From: Butyrivibrio sp. FCS014
GTDB taxonomy: Bacteria > Bacillota > Clostridia > Lachnospirales > Lachnospiraceae
Assembly: GCF_000526935.1 (NCBI RefSeq)
Contig: NZ_JAHA01000019.1
Location: forward strand, 434,001-498,000
Direction: 5' to 3'
DNA: 64,000 nucleotides
Below the pieces are notes generated by a model that was not told the DNA's origin, did no database searches, and saw only the letters and a program-made list of their open reading frames with translations. Shown here piece after piece: positions 51,172 through 63,402 of this stretch. The first letter of the stretch is position 1. Every line of letters begins with the position of its first letter. The translations under genes were made by a program, and so were the position numbers.

Positions 51172-52092
51172 ATGTACTATCTTATCAGAAACACCCTTGA
51201 AGAATGCAGTGCCGAACAGTGTCACGACGCCGATGCGCCTTTTGTGGCTGTACTTACGCCGCAGCAGTGGCTTGAGGAGAGCGAGAATTTTGACATGGGC
51301 ATTGATTTCGATATGAACAGCAATGAAGATATCCTCACCACCAAGGCTGAGGTCAACTACGACTCTCTTACCGGAACTTTCTGTATCCCGGTGCAGTCAG
51401 CCTGTACCGACGTTCCCGAGAGTTTTTCCTTTGCCCTTGATGAAACCGGTATCGTGTTCATCGACAGAAACAAGAACGCCTTAAACCTAGTTCAGCGGAT
51501 CCAGCGCAACAAGAAGTGGAGAAAACCCTCTTTAGAGCGATTCCTCTATGACTTTCTGGAGCTTATAATCCATAACGATCTTCAGATCATGCAGCGCTAT
51601 GAGCGGGAACTTGACGGAATAGAAAAAGAGATAATGGACAACGCCGAAGAAGCTCATATCCAGCGCAACAACGAGATCCGCGGCGACATCAGAGACCTGC
51701 GCATTCACTATGAACAGCTTCAGGACCTTGGACAGGAGCTTGAGGAAAATGAGAACGGCTTCTTTGAGGAGGACAATATCAGATATTTCCACATGTTCTC
51801 CAGCAGAGTAGACAGGCTCTACGATGCGGCAACTCACCTTCGTGACTACACCATCCAGCTCAACGACCTCTATCAGTCCCAGCTTGATGTTAAGCAGAAC
51901 CGCATCATGACAGTGCTCACGGTGGTTACCACCATCTTCATGCCTCTGACCCTTATCGTTGGCTGGTACGGAATGAACTTCAAATACATGCCGGAGCTTG
52001 AATGGATATTCGGTTACCCGGTGATCATCGGACTCAGCGTTCTTATTGTGGCAGGCAGTCTGATCTTCTTTAAGGTAAAAAAGATACTATGA
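51172..52092 (+). CDS. corA: CorA-family magnesium/divalent cation channel
   Basis: Pentameric channel. A long cytosolic N-terminal domain with helices (ERFLYDFLELIIHNDLQIMQRYERELDGIE) ends in two membrane helices; the first is followed by the signature YGMNF in IVGWYGMNFKYMPEL. Length 306 is normal. A ribosome site GGGGG lies before the ATG. The last codons overlap the SDR gene by four bases, so both are translated together. Confidence 0.93.
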   Translation: MYYLIRNTLEECSAEQCHDADAPFVAVLTPQQWLEESENFDMGIDFDMNSNEDILTTKAEVNYDSLTGTFCIPVQSACTDVPESFSFALDETGIVFIDRNKNALNLVQRIQRNKKWRKPSLERFLYDFLELIIHNDLQIMQRYERELDGIEKEIMDNAEEAHIQRNNEIRGDIRDLRIHYEQLQDLGQELEENENGFFEEDNIRYFHMFSSRVDRLYDAATHLRDYTIQLNDLYQSQLDVKQNRIMTVLTVVTTIFMPLTLIVGWYGMNFKYMPELEWIFGYPVIIGLSVLIVAGSLIFFKVKKIL

Positions 52093-52733
52093 AAATACTG
52101 ATTACGGGAACAAGTCGCGGGATAGGTCTTGCCTGCGCAAAAAAATACATAGAGATGGGCCATGAGGTCATCGGCTTTGACGTAAATGAGGCCGGTTTTT
52201 CTGCCCCATCCTACACCCACATGACAGTGGACATAACAGGAGAGCTTCCCGACATTGACGGTGTGGAGGTTCTTATTAATAATGCGGGAATTCAGGAAGG
52301 CCCCGGCGTCATAGACACCAACCTTACCGCTACCATCTCCGTTACAGAGAAATACGCCTTCCACGAGGGCATACACTCCGTTCTTTTCATGGCATCCTCC
52401 AGCGCTTCAAACGGCGCGGAATTCCCCGAATATGCCGCCAGCAAAGGCGGAGTTGTCACTTATATGAAAAACACCGCACTCAGAATTTCCAAGTACGGTG
52501 CTACTTCCAACAGTATATCTGCAGGCGGCGTCTACACACCGCTGAATGCTCATATTATGGACGATCCGAATCTCATGGAGCAGTGCCTTGATGAAACTCT
52601 TCTCCATCGCTGGGCATCCGCCGATGAAATAGCCGATCTGTCTTACTTCCTTACCAATGTAAACAAGAGTATGACCGGCCAGGATCTTCTTATCGATAAC
52701 GGAGAACAGTTAAAGTCCAACTTTATCTGGTGA
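52089..52733 (+). CDS. Short-chain dehydrogenase/reductase (SDR)
   Basis: NAD(P)-dependent oxidoreductase of 214 residues. ILITGTSRGIGLACAKKY is the dinucleotide loop, VLINNAGIQEGPG the NNAG motif, and FMASSSASNGAEFPEYAASKGGV holds the catalytic Ser and Tyr-x3-Lys. The protein is somewhat short, with a tight loop between the loop region and the NNAG motif. Substrate unknown. The ATG overlaps the end of corA (ATGA). It is convergent with the ECF gene, only one base apart. Confidence 0.9.
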   Translation: MKILITGTSRGIGLACAKKYIEMGHEVIGFDVNEAGFSAPSYTHMTVDITGELPDIDGVEVLINNAGIQEGPGVIDTNLTATISVTEKYAFHEGIHSVLFMASSSASNGAEFPEYAASKGGVVTYMKNTALRISKYGATSNSISAGGVYTPLNAHIMDDPNLMEQCLDETLLHRWASADEIADLSYFLTNVNKSMTGQDLLIDNGEQLKSNFIW

Positions 52734-52734
52734 C

Positions 52735-53310
52735 TTATGCTGCTTTCTCCTCTGTCTCTTTTCCGTCAAAATGAGTAAGTTCATAGGGAAGGTGCTTAAC
52801 GCAGGTTATTACCAGCATGATGGCAACAAGCTTGTCCACATAATCGGTAACGGCCTGTGTTACAAATGCGCCTCCAAGAAGCTTAAGTGCTGTCTGGGAA
52901 AGTGCCTGGATAATAACGGTTGTAACTACAGCAGAGGTGATTCCTCCGAAAAGGAAAGTCTCAATGCAGGCTGACAGCGCAGATGCGGGAAGTGTTATGA
53001 TAAGGCACTTCCAAAGGGCATGTACATAGCTGAGTTTCTTCTTATAGAACAGAAGTCCTGCGATAACGCCCATAAGAACTCCGCTCAGTGAGAAATAGAT
53101 TGCAAAGATATCTCCGAGGACTCCGTTGATAAGACCGCCAACAAGTGCAGTAAGGCCGCCGGCTACAGGTCCTAACGTAATGGCTGCAAATATGGTTCCG
53201 ATGCTGTCAAGGAAGATGGGAAGGCTTAAGGCAAGAGCTATCTTACTTCCTACAATGTTGATGGCAACCGCCAGTGCGATCATGGTAATTTTCTTAGTTC
53301 TGTTTGACAT
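52735..53310 (-). CDS. ECF transporter S component (CD3073-like)
   Basis: Membrane protein of 191 residues with about six helices (NIVGSKIALALSLPIFLDSIGTIFAAITLGPVAGGLTALVGGLINGVLGD region) ending in a charged tail. This matches the S-component group named after C. difficile CD3073, which lies beside nucleoside hydrolases and is believed to import nucleosides. Here a nucleoside hydrolase gene is directly upstream in the same direction (31 bases), which supports that role. EcfA/EcfT genes are not in the window. Confidence 0.87.
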   Translation of the reverse strand: MSNRTKKITMIALAVAINIVGSKIALALSLPIFLDSIGTIFAAITLGPVAGGLTALVGGLINGVLGDIFAIYFSLSGVLMGVIAGLLFYKKKLSYVHALWKCLIITLPASALSACIETFLFGGITSAVVTTVIIQALSQTALKLLGGAFVTQAVTDYVDKLVAIMLVITCVKHLPYELTHFDGKETEEKAA

Positions 53311-53341
53311 AATAATTTCTTCTCCAATCTGTTTATAGCTT

Positions 53342-54316
53342 TCAATTTATTTCTTTTATTATGGTTTCAATAGCTTCCGGCTTAACATCAAGGAGCCTTG
53401 TTAAGAACATTTCCCAGAAAGCTCTTTTATCAACCTCTGTGTAAATAACGGCGTTACTCTCTTTTTTGTAGAATCCCATGGAGTCTACCACGGTCTGTCC
53501 CATGCTTATTCCGCCTGTCTCCACATCGGTGTAGGCCTCAAAGCCCTTAAGGATATCCGGATCGATAAACTGTGCAACAGCCAGCGGGTCATTTATAACG
53601 CAGCCCCTTATGTGCTCCCACTCCCAGTGGAACTTAAAGTAGAAGTCCGTTATCTTCTCCACGAACTCTCCCACCTTGGGATTTATCTTTTTCATGGACA
53701 AAAGAATCTGCGGCGTAAGCACAATCTGTCTTGTGACATCAAGTCCCACCATCTCAAGCTTGCGATGGTTTTCATAGAGGGTCTCAAACACCACCCTGGC
53801 GCTGTGAGGGTCTTCCCAGTAGTTGTACTCCGCAACCGGCGAGCAGTTGCCGTGGCTTCTGAAGTTGCCTCCCATGGAGACCAGTCTCTCAATGGAAAGG
53901 AATGCCTCTTTATCCTCATCAATAAGATCCGCAAGGTTTGTCAGAGGTCCCAATGCCACCACTGACACATCCCCTTCTTTAAGGGTCCGTCTCATAAATG
54001 AAACCGCAGACTCCTCAGGGATTTCCTGTCCTTCAACCTTTGGTAAAAAACTCTCTCCAAGGCCGTCCTCCCCGTGGGTATCCAGGGCATTTACATATTC
54101 TCTTTCTCTTGGTCTGTCTGCGCCCACATAAACCGGAACATCCAGCCTTCCAAGGAAGCTCAGGATTCTCTTTGCATTGTCAAATCCAAGCTCCACAGGG
54201 GAATTGCCGGCAACTACGGTTATTCCCAAAACCTCAACTTCAGGGCTCTTAAGCGCCAGCATTATGGCCAGGGAATCATCGATTCCGGGGTCGCAGTCAA
54301 TAATGATCTTCTTCAT
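53342..54316 (-). CDS. Inosine-uridine-preferring nucleoside hydrolase
   Basis: Cleaves ribonucleosides to base and ribose. IIIDCDPGIDDSLAIMLAL carries the calcium-binding Asp cluster (DxDPGxDD), MVGLDVTRQI and NDPLAVAQFIDPDI the rest of the active site with Asp and the conserved His expected between. 324 residues from the ATG at 54316, which has AGGAG five bases upstream; the ATG at 54337 lacks one. It is the first gene before the nucleoside ECF S-component, a salvage unit. Confidence 0.93.
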   Translation of the reverse strand: MKKIIIDCDPGIDDSLAIMLALKSPEVEVLGITVVAGNSPVELGFDNAKRILSFLGRLDVPVYVGADRPREREYVNALDTHGEDGLGESFLPKVEGQEIPEESAVSFMRRTLKEGDVSVVALGPLTNLADLIDEDKEAFLSIERLVSMGGNFRSHGNCSPVAEYNYWEDPHSARVVFETLYENHRKLEMVGLDVTRQIVLTPQILLSMKKINPKVGEFVEKITDFYFKFHWEWEHIRGCVINDPLAVAQFIDPDILKGFEAYTDVETGGISMGQTVVDSMGFYKKESNAVIYTEVDKRAFWEMFLTRLLDVKPEAIETIIKEIN

Positions 54317-54354
54317 TTTTCTCCTGGGGATCTGCACAGAAAGTTACTATAGAA

Positions 54355-54381
54355 TAAAAAAGGCTCTGCCTTCGCAGAGCC
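54355..54381 (-). terminator. Intrinsic terminator downstream of the MATE gene
   Basis: GGCTCTGC (54362-54369) pairs with GCAGAGCC (54374-54381) around CTTC. On the minus strand seven T follow. It separates the MATE transcript from the nucleoside unit. Confidence 0.92.
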
Positions 54382-54506
54382 ACATAGATAAGCATAGTTA
54401 TTCCATGTAGTCCTGGTTTTGTTTATCGACAGGAAGGTACAAATGAACTGTCGTTAGTCGCGAATTAGAATTATACATCCGCCTTTCATTATTTGCAAGG
54501 AGTAAT

Positions 54507-55826
54507 TTATCCGATCTGTTTGATCCAGCTTCCCTTGAAATAATAGATGATAAAAACGATGGTGCTCACTGACCAGGTCAGAGGATATGCCCAGAAGATC
54601 ACGTTCACCACAGGAATTATCCTTACGATTATGGTGATATAGGTGATACGAAGAAGGCACCAGCTTGAGAGCATTACTATCATGGGGATAGTGGTCTTGC
54701 CTGCTCCTCTGTAGATTCCCGCAAGGCAGTGACTAAGGGCCAGAAGACAGTAAAACAGAGACTCGGTCCTGGCCTGAGTGGTTCCGATAGCGATAACTCC
54801 GGGCTCTCTGGAGAACATACTTAAGAATACCGGAGCAAATATAAACACGATAACACCGATTATCTCCGCGCAGCTTACGCTGATGGCACTTCCTATTATG
54901 GAACCCTTCCTTACTCTCTCCACTTCTCCCGCTCCAAGGTTCTGGCTGACAAAGGTTGTGAGAGCCATGCACATACAGGTGATAGGCAGAAAGACAAATC
55001 CCTCGATCTTGAAATAACTTCCGCAGGCCGCCATTGCCACAGATCCGAAGGCATTGATGTTGGACTGAAGCACAACGTTTCCTATTGCAATGACGCTGTT
55101 CTGTATTCCCGTGGGAAATCCAAGGGCAAGTTCCTTCTTAAGAAGTTCGCCGTCCATTTTAAGTTTTCTTATATATATCCTGTGAGGGCCATCCACTCTT
55201 GTGAGCTTTACAAAGGCTAGAACCGCGCTGACAAACTGAGCGATTATGGTAGCAAAGGCCGCTCCTCCTATACCAAATCCAAGGAACTTAACAAAGGTTA
55301 TATCCAGAATGGTATTGAGGACAGTGCTGACCATAAGATAGTACAGAGGACGCTTGGAATCTCCCACAGCCTGGAAGACGCCGCAGCAGGCGCTGTACAT
55401 TATGTTACCAAGACCTCCCAGGAAATACGTCCTGAAATACAGCACGGAGTTTGGCATAACGTCGGCAGGAGTGCCCATCCATCCAAGGATCACCGGGGTA
55501 AAGAAAAATCCCACCACCGACAGTGTTATTCCCATAATGAAGGCAAAGGCGATTCCCGTATGGGCCGCCATTGAAACTCTATTATAATCCTTTGCTCCGT
55601 AGCTCTTTCCTATGATAACGCTACTTCCCATGAACAGTCCGTTAATGAATCCCACCATGAGAAAGATCAGGCTTCCCGATGTGCTGACTGCTGCCAGTGC
55701 CTCTTTTCCCAGGACATTTCCCACAACTACGGAATCCACAATATTGTAAAGCTGCTGCAGGAGCTGTCCGAAGAACAGTGGAATGGCAAACAGAACCAGA
55801 TTTTTGGTAATAGAACCTTTAGTCAT
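54507..55826 (-). CDS. MATE family efflux transporter
   Basis: Twelve-helix cation-driven multidrug or toxin exporter, 439 residues. The first helices read LVLFAIPLFFGQLLQQLYNIVDSVVVGNVLGKEALAAV, the standard MATE opening, and the second half repeats the fold near FPTGIQNSVIAIGNVVLQSNINAFG. AGAGAG precedes the ATG. It is divergent from the LysM gene across a region with four 20-bp-spaced repeats that may serve as its operator. Transported compound unknown. Confidence 0.93.
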   Translation of the reverse strand: MTKGSITKNLVLFAIPLFFGQLLQQLYNIVDSVVVGNVLGKEALAAVSTSGSLIFLMVGFINGLFMGSSVIIGKSYGAKDYNRVSMAAHTGIAFAFIMGITLSVVGFFFTPVILGWMGTPADVMPNSVLYFRTYFLGGLGNIMYSACCGVFQAVGDSKRPLYYLMVSTVLNTILDITFVKFLGFGIGGAAFATIIAQFVSAVLAFVKLTRVDGPHRIYIRKLKMDGELLKKELALGFPTGIQNSVIAIGNVVLQSNINAFGSVAMAACGSYFKIEGFVFLPITCMCMALTTFVSQNLGAGEVERVRKGSIIGSAISVSCAEIIGVIVFIFAPVFLSMFSREPGVIAIGTTQARTESLFYCLLALSHCLAGIYRGAGKTTIPMIVMLSSWCLLRITYITIIVRIIPVVNVIFWAYPLTWSVSTIVFIIYYFKGSWIKQIG

Positions 55827-55848
55827 ATGTTAACGCTCTCTTTATCGT

Positions 55849-55918
55849 TAGTTTATAATTGTCCCGTTTTGTTTATGAACACAATATATTGTTTAGGCTT
55901 TTTAGCCATTGTTTATGA
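55849..55918. promoter_or_regulatory. Four direct repeats at exactly 20 bp between MATE and LysM genes
   Basis: TAGTTTATAA (55849), TTGTTTATGA (55869), TTGTTTAGGC (55889) and TTGTTTATGA (55909) repeat every 20 bases. The first is the most diverged. Two-turn spacing on one helix face suggests a regulator that binds cooperatively. They lie in the divergent promoter region, 23-92 bases before the MATE start. Confidence 0.7.
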
Positions 55919-56008
55919 TTGTAGTGCTTGAAAAAGCTTATAATTATAATATCTTAATCGTTTAAGTAACTATTGACCCAACACCACTTTACAGGGGGAG
56001 ATGTAAAA

Positions 56009-56404
56009 ATGGATACAGCATATAGTGTTTACAGAGAAATACTTATTTGGGACAACAAAAACAGAAGAGCTGAGATCATCAGACAGCAGAGAAAGACTCT
56101 GGCAAGATCAATTGCACTTGTGACTCTTCTGACATCAATTACAGTAGCCGCAATATTCTGGGGAACAAGCATTACGCCCAAAGCCAGCAGCGAATCCCCC
56201 AGGATCAAATATTATACCACCTACAGCGTAGGCGCATCCGAGTCATTATACAACATTTCCCGGGACTATGTTAGCAGTGAGTATTCAGGAGTAGATGAAT
56301 ATATGCACGAGGTATGTCTTATCAACCATATCGACGATGCAAGCGACATCAAAGCCGGTGATATGATCGTGCTTCCCTACTACTCTTCAGAATTCAAGGA
56401 GTGA
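56009..56404 (+). CDS. Membrane-anchored LysM-domain protein (YneA-like layout)
   Basis: 131 residues: a short cytosolic part, one helix (LVTLLTSITVAAIFWGTSI), then a LysM peptidoglycan-binding domain (YYTTYSVGASESLYNISRDYV ... INHIDDASDIKAGDMIVLPYY). The same layout occurs in YneA, the SOS division inhibitor of Bacillus, and in spore or wall proteins. No LexA-type box was seen upstream, so the name is not applied. The ATG at 56009 has GGGGGAG seven bases upstream; the frame is open to 55973. Its end overlaps the NUDIX gene by 11 bases, tail to tail. Confidence 0.8.
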   Translation: MDTAYSVYREILIWDNKNRRAEIIRQQRKTLARSIALVTLLTSITVAAIFWGTSITPKASSESPRIKYYTTYSVGASESLYNISRDYVSSEYSGVDEYMHEVCLINHIDDASDIKAGDMIVLPYYSSEFKE

Positions 56405-56885
56405 TATCCTTTCCGTCAAGCACCGCCTCCCTGAGATTGTCCTCAATATCATAGGTCATTTTCAGGGAAAAGAAATCCCGTCTTTCTTCAAGAAGTCTGA
56501 AAAAAATCCTGTCTCCTTCCCAGAGATTCAGGTCATAGACGTCTTTTTTCCCAACGAAAACAAGCTCTCCTTCATTACAGAATGCCGGTTCTCCATCGGG
56601 ACATGGTGCCGTAAACAGGCTCATGAGCTCGTAGTCTCCCTTGTCGGAGATAAAGGTCACAATCCCCCGGTACTCAAAATCCTCAAGAGGGATATCATAG
56701 CCTGTCTCCTCAAGGACTTCTCTTTTTACGCATTCTTCGGGGCTCTCGCGGTCTTCAAAATGTCCCCCAACTCCTATCCACTTATCTTTATTTATATCGT
56801 TCTTCTTGGACACTCTGTGAAGCATCAGGTACTTATCGTCTCTCTCAAGATAACACAGCGTTGTCAGCTGAAAATCCGTTGTCAT
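56394..56885 (-). CDS. NUDIX hydrolase (MutT/8-oxo-dGTPase-like)
   Basis: 163 residues with the complete Nudix box in GVGGHFEDRESPEECVKREV followed by LEETG. The N-terminus (TLCYLERDDKYLMLHR) and KWIGVGGH suggest the 8-oxo-dGTP diphosphatase group common in Firmicutes, but other nucleoside diphosphate derivatives are possible. GGAG lies seven bases before the ATG. It is convergent with the LysM gene and shares its last bases. Confidence 0.9.
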   Translation of the reverse strand: MTTDFQLTTLCYLERDDKYLMLHRVSKKNDINKDKWIGVGGHFEDRESPEECVKREVLEETGYDIPLEDFEYRGIVTFISDKGDYELMSLFTAPCPDGEPAFCNEGELVFVGKKDVYDLNLWEGDRIFFRLLEERRDFFSLKMTYDIEDNLREAVLDGKDITP

Positions 56886-57041
56886 GATCGTTCTCCAAAA
56901 AAAATCTTTTTCTAATCATATCACAAGACTAAAAAAACAATAAATTTACTAAAATCACCGGTTAGAATTTTCCTTCCCGGTTTTCCTTCGTATATAATTA
57001 TAGCAAATCAAATTCATATATCTGAAAAGGAGATGATACCG

Positions 57042-57269
57042 ATGGATGAGAAAATCTTAAATAGTGATGAGATCATCAGCGAGTTGGACGAATCAGAGCT
57101 TGCGGAAATAACCGGAGGCATAGATACCCTTGACGAGATAAAAGAGGACCTTAAGGGTAAGCTTCCCGCCTTTGATATTCTTCTTAAGAAATGCCCCAGG
57201 TGCGGAGGTTATTGTCCCAGTGTTACAGCATTTGCCATCCACTGGAAGACAGCCCACATAGGGGAATAA
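57042..57269 (+). CDS. Double-glycine leader peptide with a C2H2 zinc-finger-like core
   Basis: 75 residues. The first 26 (MDEKILNSDEIISELDESEL and AEITGG) form a typical bacteriocin/RiPP double-glycine leader with the ELxxITGG end. The predicted core of 49 residues has an acidic amphipathic helix, then C-x2-C-x12-H-x4-H (CPRC to HWKTAH), with Phe at the classical hydrophobic position. AGGAG lies nine bases before the ATG at 57042; the ATG at 57033 overlaps it. No transporter, peptidase, immunity or modifying gene is adjacent. A secreted zinc-binding peptide is possible. Confidence 0.75.
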   Translation: MDEKILNSDEIISELDESELAEITGGIDTLDEIKEDLKGKLPAFDILLKKCPRCGGYCPSVTAFAIHWKTAHIGE

Positions 57270-57328
57270 TTCATGGCATGATAACAAAACACATTTGATC
57301 ATAAGATGTGATAATCAGCGCATTTTAA

Positions 57329-57531
57329 TGACATAGCAGCCCCTGATACCTCTGTACAGAAATGTGCAGTTCTCGGACGAGGATGATGATTTTCAAAACG
57401 AAGAAAGCAGCAAATGCCGATTGCTCTGAGCAACGTCGAAATGAGGCATTTGCTGCTTAATGAGTTTTAGAAAATCGCACCGCAGACGAACACAAACATT
57501 TCTGTGTAGACGTCTCAGGGGCTGGATGTCA
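57329..57531. repeat. About 200-bp imperfect palindrome
   Basis: Nested arms pair in order: TGACAT with ATGTCA (57329/57526), CAGCCCCTGA with TCAGGGGCTG (57337/57515), ACAGAAATGT with ACATTTCTGT (57356/57496), GATTTTC-AAAAC with GTTTT-A-GAAAATC (57388/57464) and AAGCAGCAAATGCC with GGCATTTGCTGCTT (57405/57445), with a 26-base loop. It fills the gap between the peptide gene and the galactanase stop. It could be a structured RNA, a MITE or a long terminator. Confidence 0.88.
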
Positions 57532-57548
57532 AAAGTTGCTGTATTCTA

Positions 57549-61202
<3,654 letters not shown>

Positions 61203-61206
61203 CTAT

Positions 61207-61260
61207 TTGCGCAACTTTTGCGCAACATGGTCCGTGAGCAAAAACCATGTTAACGCGCAA
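61207..61260 (-). promoter_or_regulatory. TTGCGCAA motifs upstream of the galactanase gene
   Basis: TTGCGCAA occurs at 61207 and 61218, 11 bases apart, and a related GCGCAA at 61255. A second GCGCAA pair lies at 61379 and 61389, ten bases apart. One-turn spacing suggests regulator sites around the galactanase promoter. Confidence 0.5.
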
Positions 61261-61300
61261 AAATAATGGACCCATAGACTATCCTAGTCCACAGGTCCAT
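61259..61300 (-). terminator. Terminator after the GGDEF-EAL gene
   Basis: ATGGACC (61266-61272) pairs with GGTCCAT (61294-61300), with a smaller GACT/AGTC stem inside. On the minus strand TTATTTTT follows. It lies 127 bases past the stop of the signalling gene and before the galactanase. Confidence 0.65.
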
Positions 61301-61426
61301 GTTTTTCAATTGAACGGTTGATACAATTTCGTATCGTCCTGTTTGTAAAAAAAGTATAAACACCGCATATTTACTGATGCGCAACAAAGCGCAATTTTTA
61401 CGGAATTATATGGGCATTTTGACGAA

Positions 61427-63388
61427 TCATCTTCCTTCCCCGTCATAATAGAGTTCTTTATGCCAGAACTTTATCTGGAGCTCATTCTTTGTCACCCTCT
61501 GTGACAAATAGTCTCCGCTTATGAGATCTGCAGGCAGATCTTTGATTCTATCAAACAGTTCTTTTGTATCTATGCCGGTAAATATGATATCTTTTCCCAG
61601 CTCTTTGATCATGGCGCATCTGTTCCTGAGCATCAGGTCAACCTTTTCATCCGCTACAGCCTGATAATGCCTTCCGATATTTATGACAACACCCTTGAAC
61701 TTTTCCATGCTTCTGGGACTCATCCCAAGAAAACCGGCTTCATCATTTATCAGGAAAAAGTTGACTCCCATCTGCAGGAACTGATCCTCAACGCTATCCA
61801 GAACATCCGGCGCCTGCATTACTATGGTGTCACTAACATCAAATACAAGATTCCTCGGATCGACCTCATATTTCTCCATCAGCTCTTTTACCTTGCTGGC
61901 AAAGTCATTCTTAAGCACCTGAACAGAGATAATATGGATTGCCAGTACCCTTATTTCCCCTTCCTCTTTATTTCGCTCAAGGCCTGTCTTTAAGAATTTG
62001 ATGGCAGCCTCGGTCATCCGGTTTTGAAGTTCCACACTAAAGCCTGATTTTTGAGCCGCAGCATTGAACTCGCTAAAGCGCACATCCCCCAGAACGCTGT
62101 CCTTCAGAGTCAAAAGAGCTTCCGCAGAGACAATAAGCCTTGAATCCTTATGGTAAACCGGTCTGTACATCACCAGGAAATTTTCCTCGTTCATGCCACG
62201 GACAATGGCCTTGTCCACCTCCACCCTTCGAAGAAGGAAATCCAGGTCTTTTCCTCTGTAAAGAACCTTGTCCGTCTCATCTATATCCGCCTCTGATAAG
62301 AGCAGGATGTCATCGGCATTGTCAAATTCCTCGGGACACCTTACGCAGAGGATCTTCACCTTGATATTCATGGAGCCGTTTGATATCTGCCAGGAATCCG
62401 CAAACCTGTCCCTGATCTTTTCAAGTACACTGCTTATCTCATCCTGAGTGGCATCGGGACATATCAAAAAGAAATGTCCCCCTGTTGTCCTGTAGGCCTC
62501 ATATCCCGGTCCCAGGTCCATAAGGAAATCCGCTATCCTTGTCAGGATCAGATCGTAATTTTCATAACCTGTTATCTTTCTGTATGCTTCCGCGTTTACC
62601 ACGCGAACGCAGATGACATTGAAATCTCTTTTCACCGTAAGGGCAGACTTCAGATCATGCACAAGGGCTGATTTGTTCCTGGCATTGGTCTTATAGTCGT
62701 TGCGGCTCTCCTCGCCTTCTATCATGATCATGACTCCGAGAAACCCTATAGCCTCTGTCATGAGCTCACATTTTATATCGGGGAAGATCATCTGGACTAT
62801 GGTTCCGATAATGGCAAGTCCAAGGAAATAGAACAGGGCCGCCTTCTGAATGACATGCATGCTGTTCCAGTATTTCGCAAGCACATAGAAGCAGGAAAAC
62901 AGATATATTCCACTTATGATATATACCACAAATATGGCCTTGCCTCTGTAATACCATAAATTCTCATCCCAAACAAAGATAAGGCGGGTAAAGGGATTGG
63001 AGAGCACAAGAAGTTCGATACCGACAACGGGAAGAAGTCGCAGAATAAGACTGCGCCTTCCCAGAGTGTGATACACATCGCACACTATCATGATGTAGAC
63101 CCAAAAAACAGGTATCAAAAGAAAATGCGTGAGGTAATACAGATATTTGCAGATGTAACTTACTAAAAACCTTACTCCATAGGAAAGGTCAGCCCTGGCT
63201 ATTATTTCGGACCCGATACTGGTAATACAGCCTACGAGAGTAATGATGATAAGGGCATCAAAAAGACGACTGCGAAGCCTTTTCTTTTTGTTGTTTCGTA
63301 TCACAGTCGTATAGAAAACACATGTTAAACTGACCATAACGGCAGCCACCCTGAAGGATAGGTCACCCGCAGGCCCAATACCTGTCAT
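61427..63388 (-). CDS. Membrane protein with degenerate GGDEF and EAL domains
   Basis: 653 residues. Seven or so helices fill about 1-225. The GGDEF-like domain (about 240-385) has TTGGHFF in place of GGDEF, so diguanylate cyclase activity is unlikely. The EAL-like domain (about 395-640) keeps AEALL but the later catalytic signature around DDFGxG is replaced by INDEAGFLG and other metal ligands are not evident. It is probably a c-di-GMP-independent or binding-only signalling protein. GGAG precedes the ATG. It lies 14 bases after the response regulator and is co-transcribed with it. Confidence 0.87.
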   Translation of the reverse strand: MTGIGPAGDLSFRVAAVMVSLTCVFYTTVIRNNKKKRLRSRLFDALIIITLVGCITSIGSEIIARADLSYGVRFLVSYICKYLYYLTHFLLIPVFWVYIMIVCDVYHTLGRRSLILRLLPVVGIELLVLSNPFTRLIFVWDENLWYYRGKAIFVVYIISGIYLFSCFYVLAKYWNSMHVIQKAALFYFLGLAIIGTIVQMIFPDIKCELMTEAIGFLGVMIMIEGEESRNDYKTNARNKSALVHDLKSALTVKRDFNVICVRVVNAEAYRKITGYENYDLILTRIADFLMDLGPGYEAYRTTGGHFFLICPDATQDEISSVLEKIRDRFADSWQISNGSMNIKVKILCVRCPEEFDNADDILLLSEADIDETDKVLYRGKDLDFLLRRVEVDKAIVRGMNEENFLVMYRPVYHKDSRLIVSAEALLTLKDSVLGDVRFSEFNAAAQKSGFSVELQNRMTEAAIKFLKTGLERNKEEGEIRVLAIHIISVQVLKNDFASKVKELMEKYEVDPRNLVFDVSDTIVMQAPDVLDSVEDQFLQMGVNFFLINDEAGFLGMSPRSMEKFKGVVINIGRHYQAVADEKVDLMLRNRCAMIKELGKDIIFTGIDTKELFDRIKDLPADLISGDYLSQRVTKNELQIKFWHKELYYDGEGR

Positions 63389-63402
63389 AACTTACTCCGG
63401 TC

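Noticed and set aside
55827..56008. LexA box for the LysM (YneA-like) gene
   Set aside because: No GAACNNNNGTTC-type sequence was found in the intergenic region, so SOS control and the name yneA are not supported.
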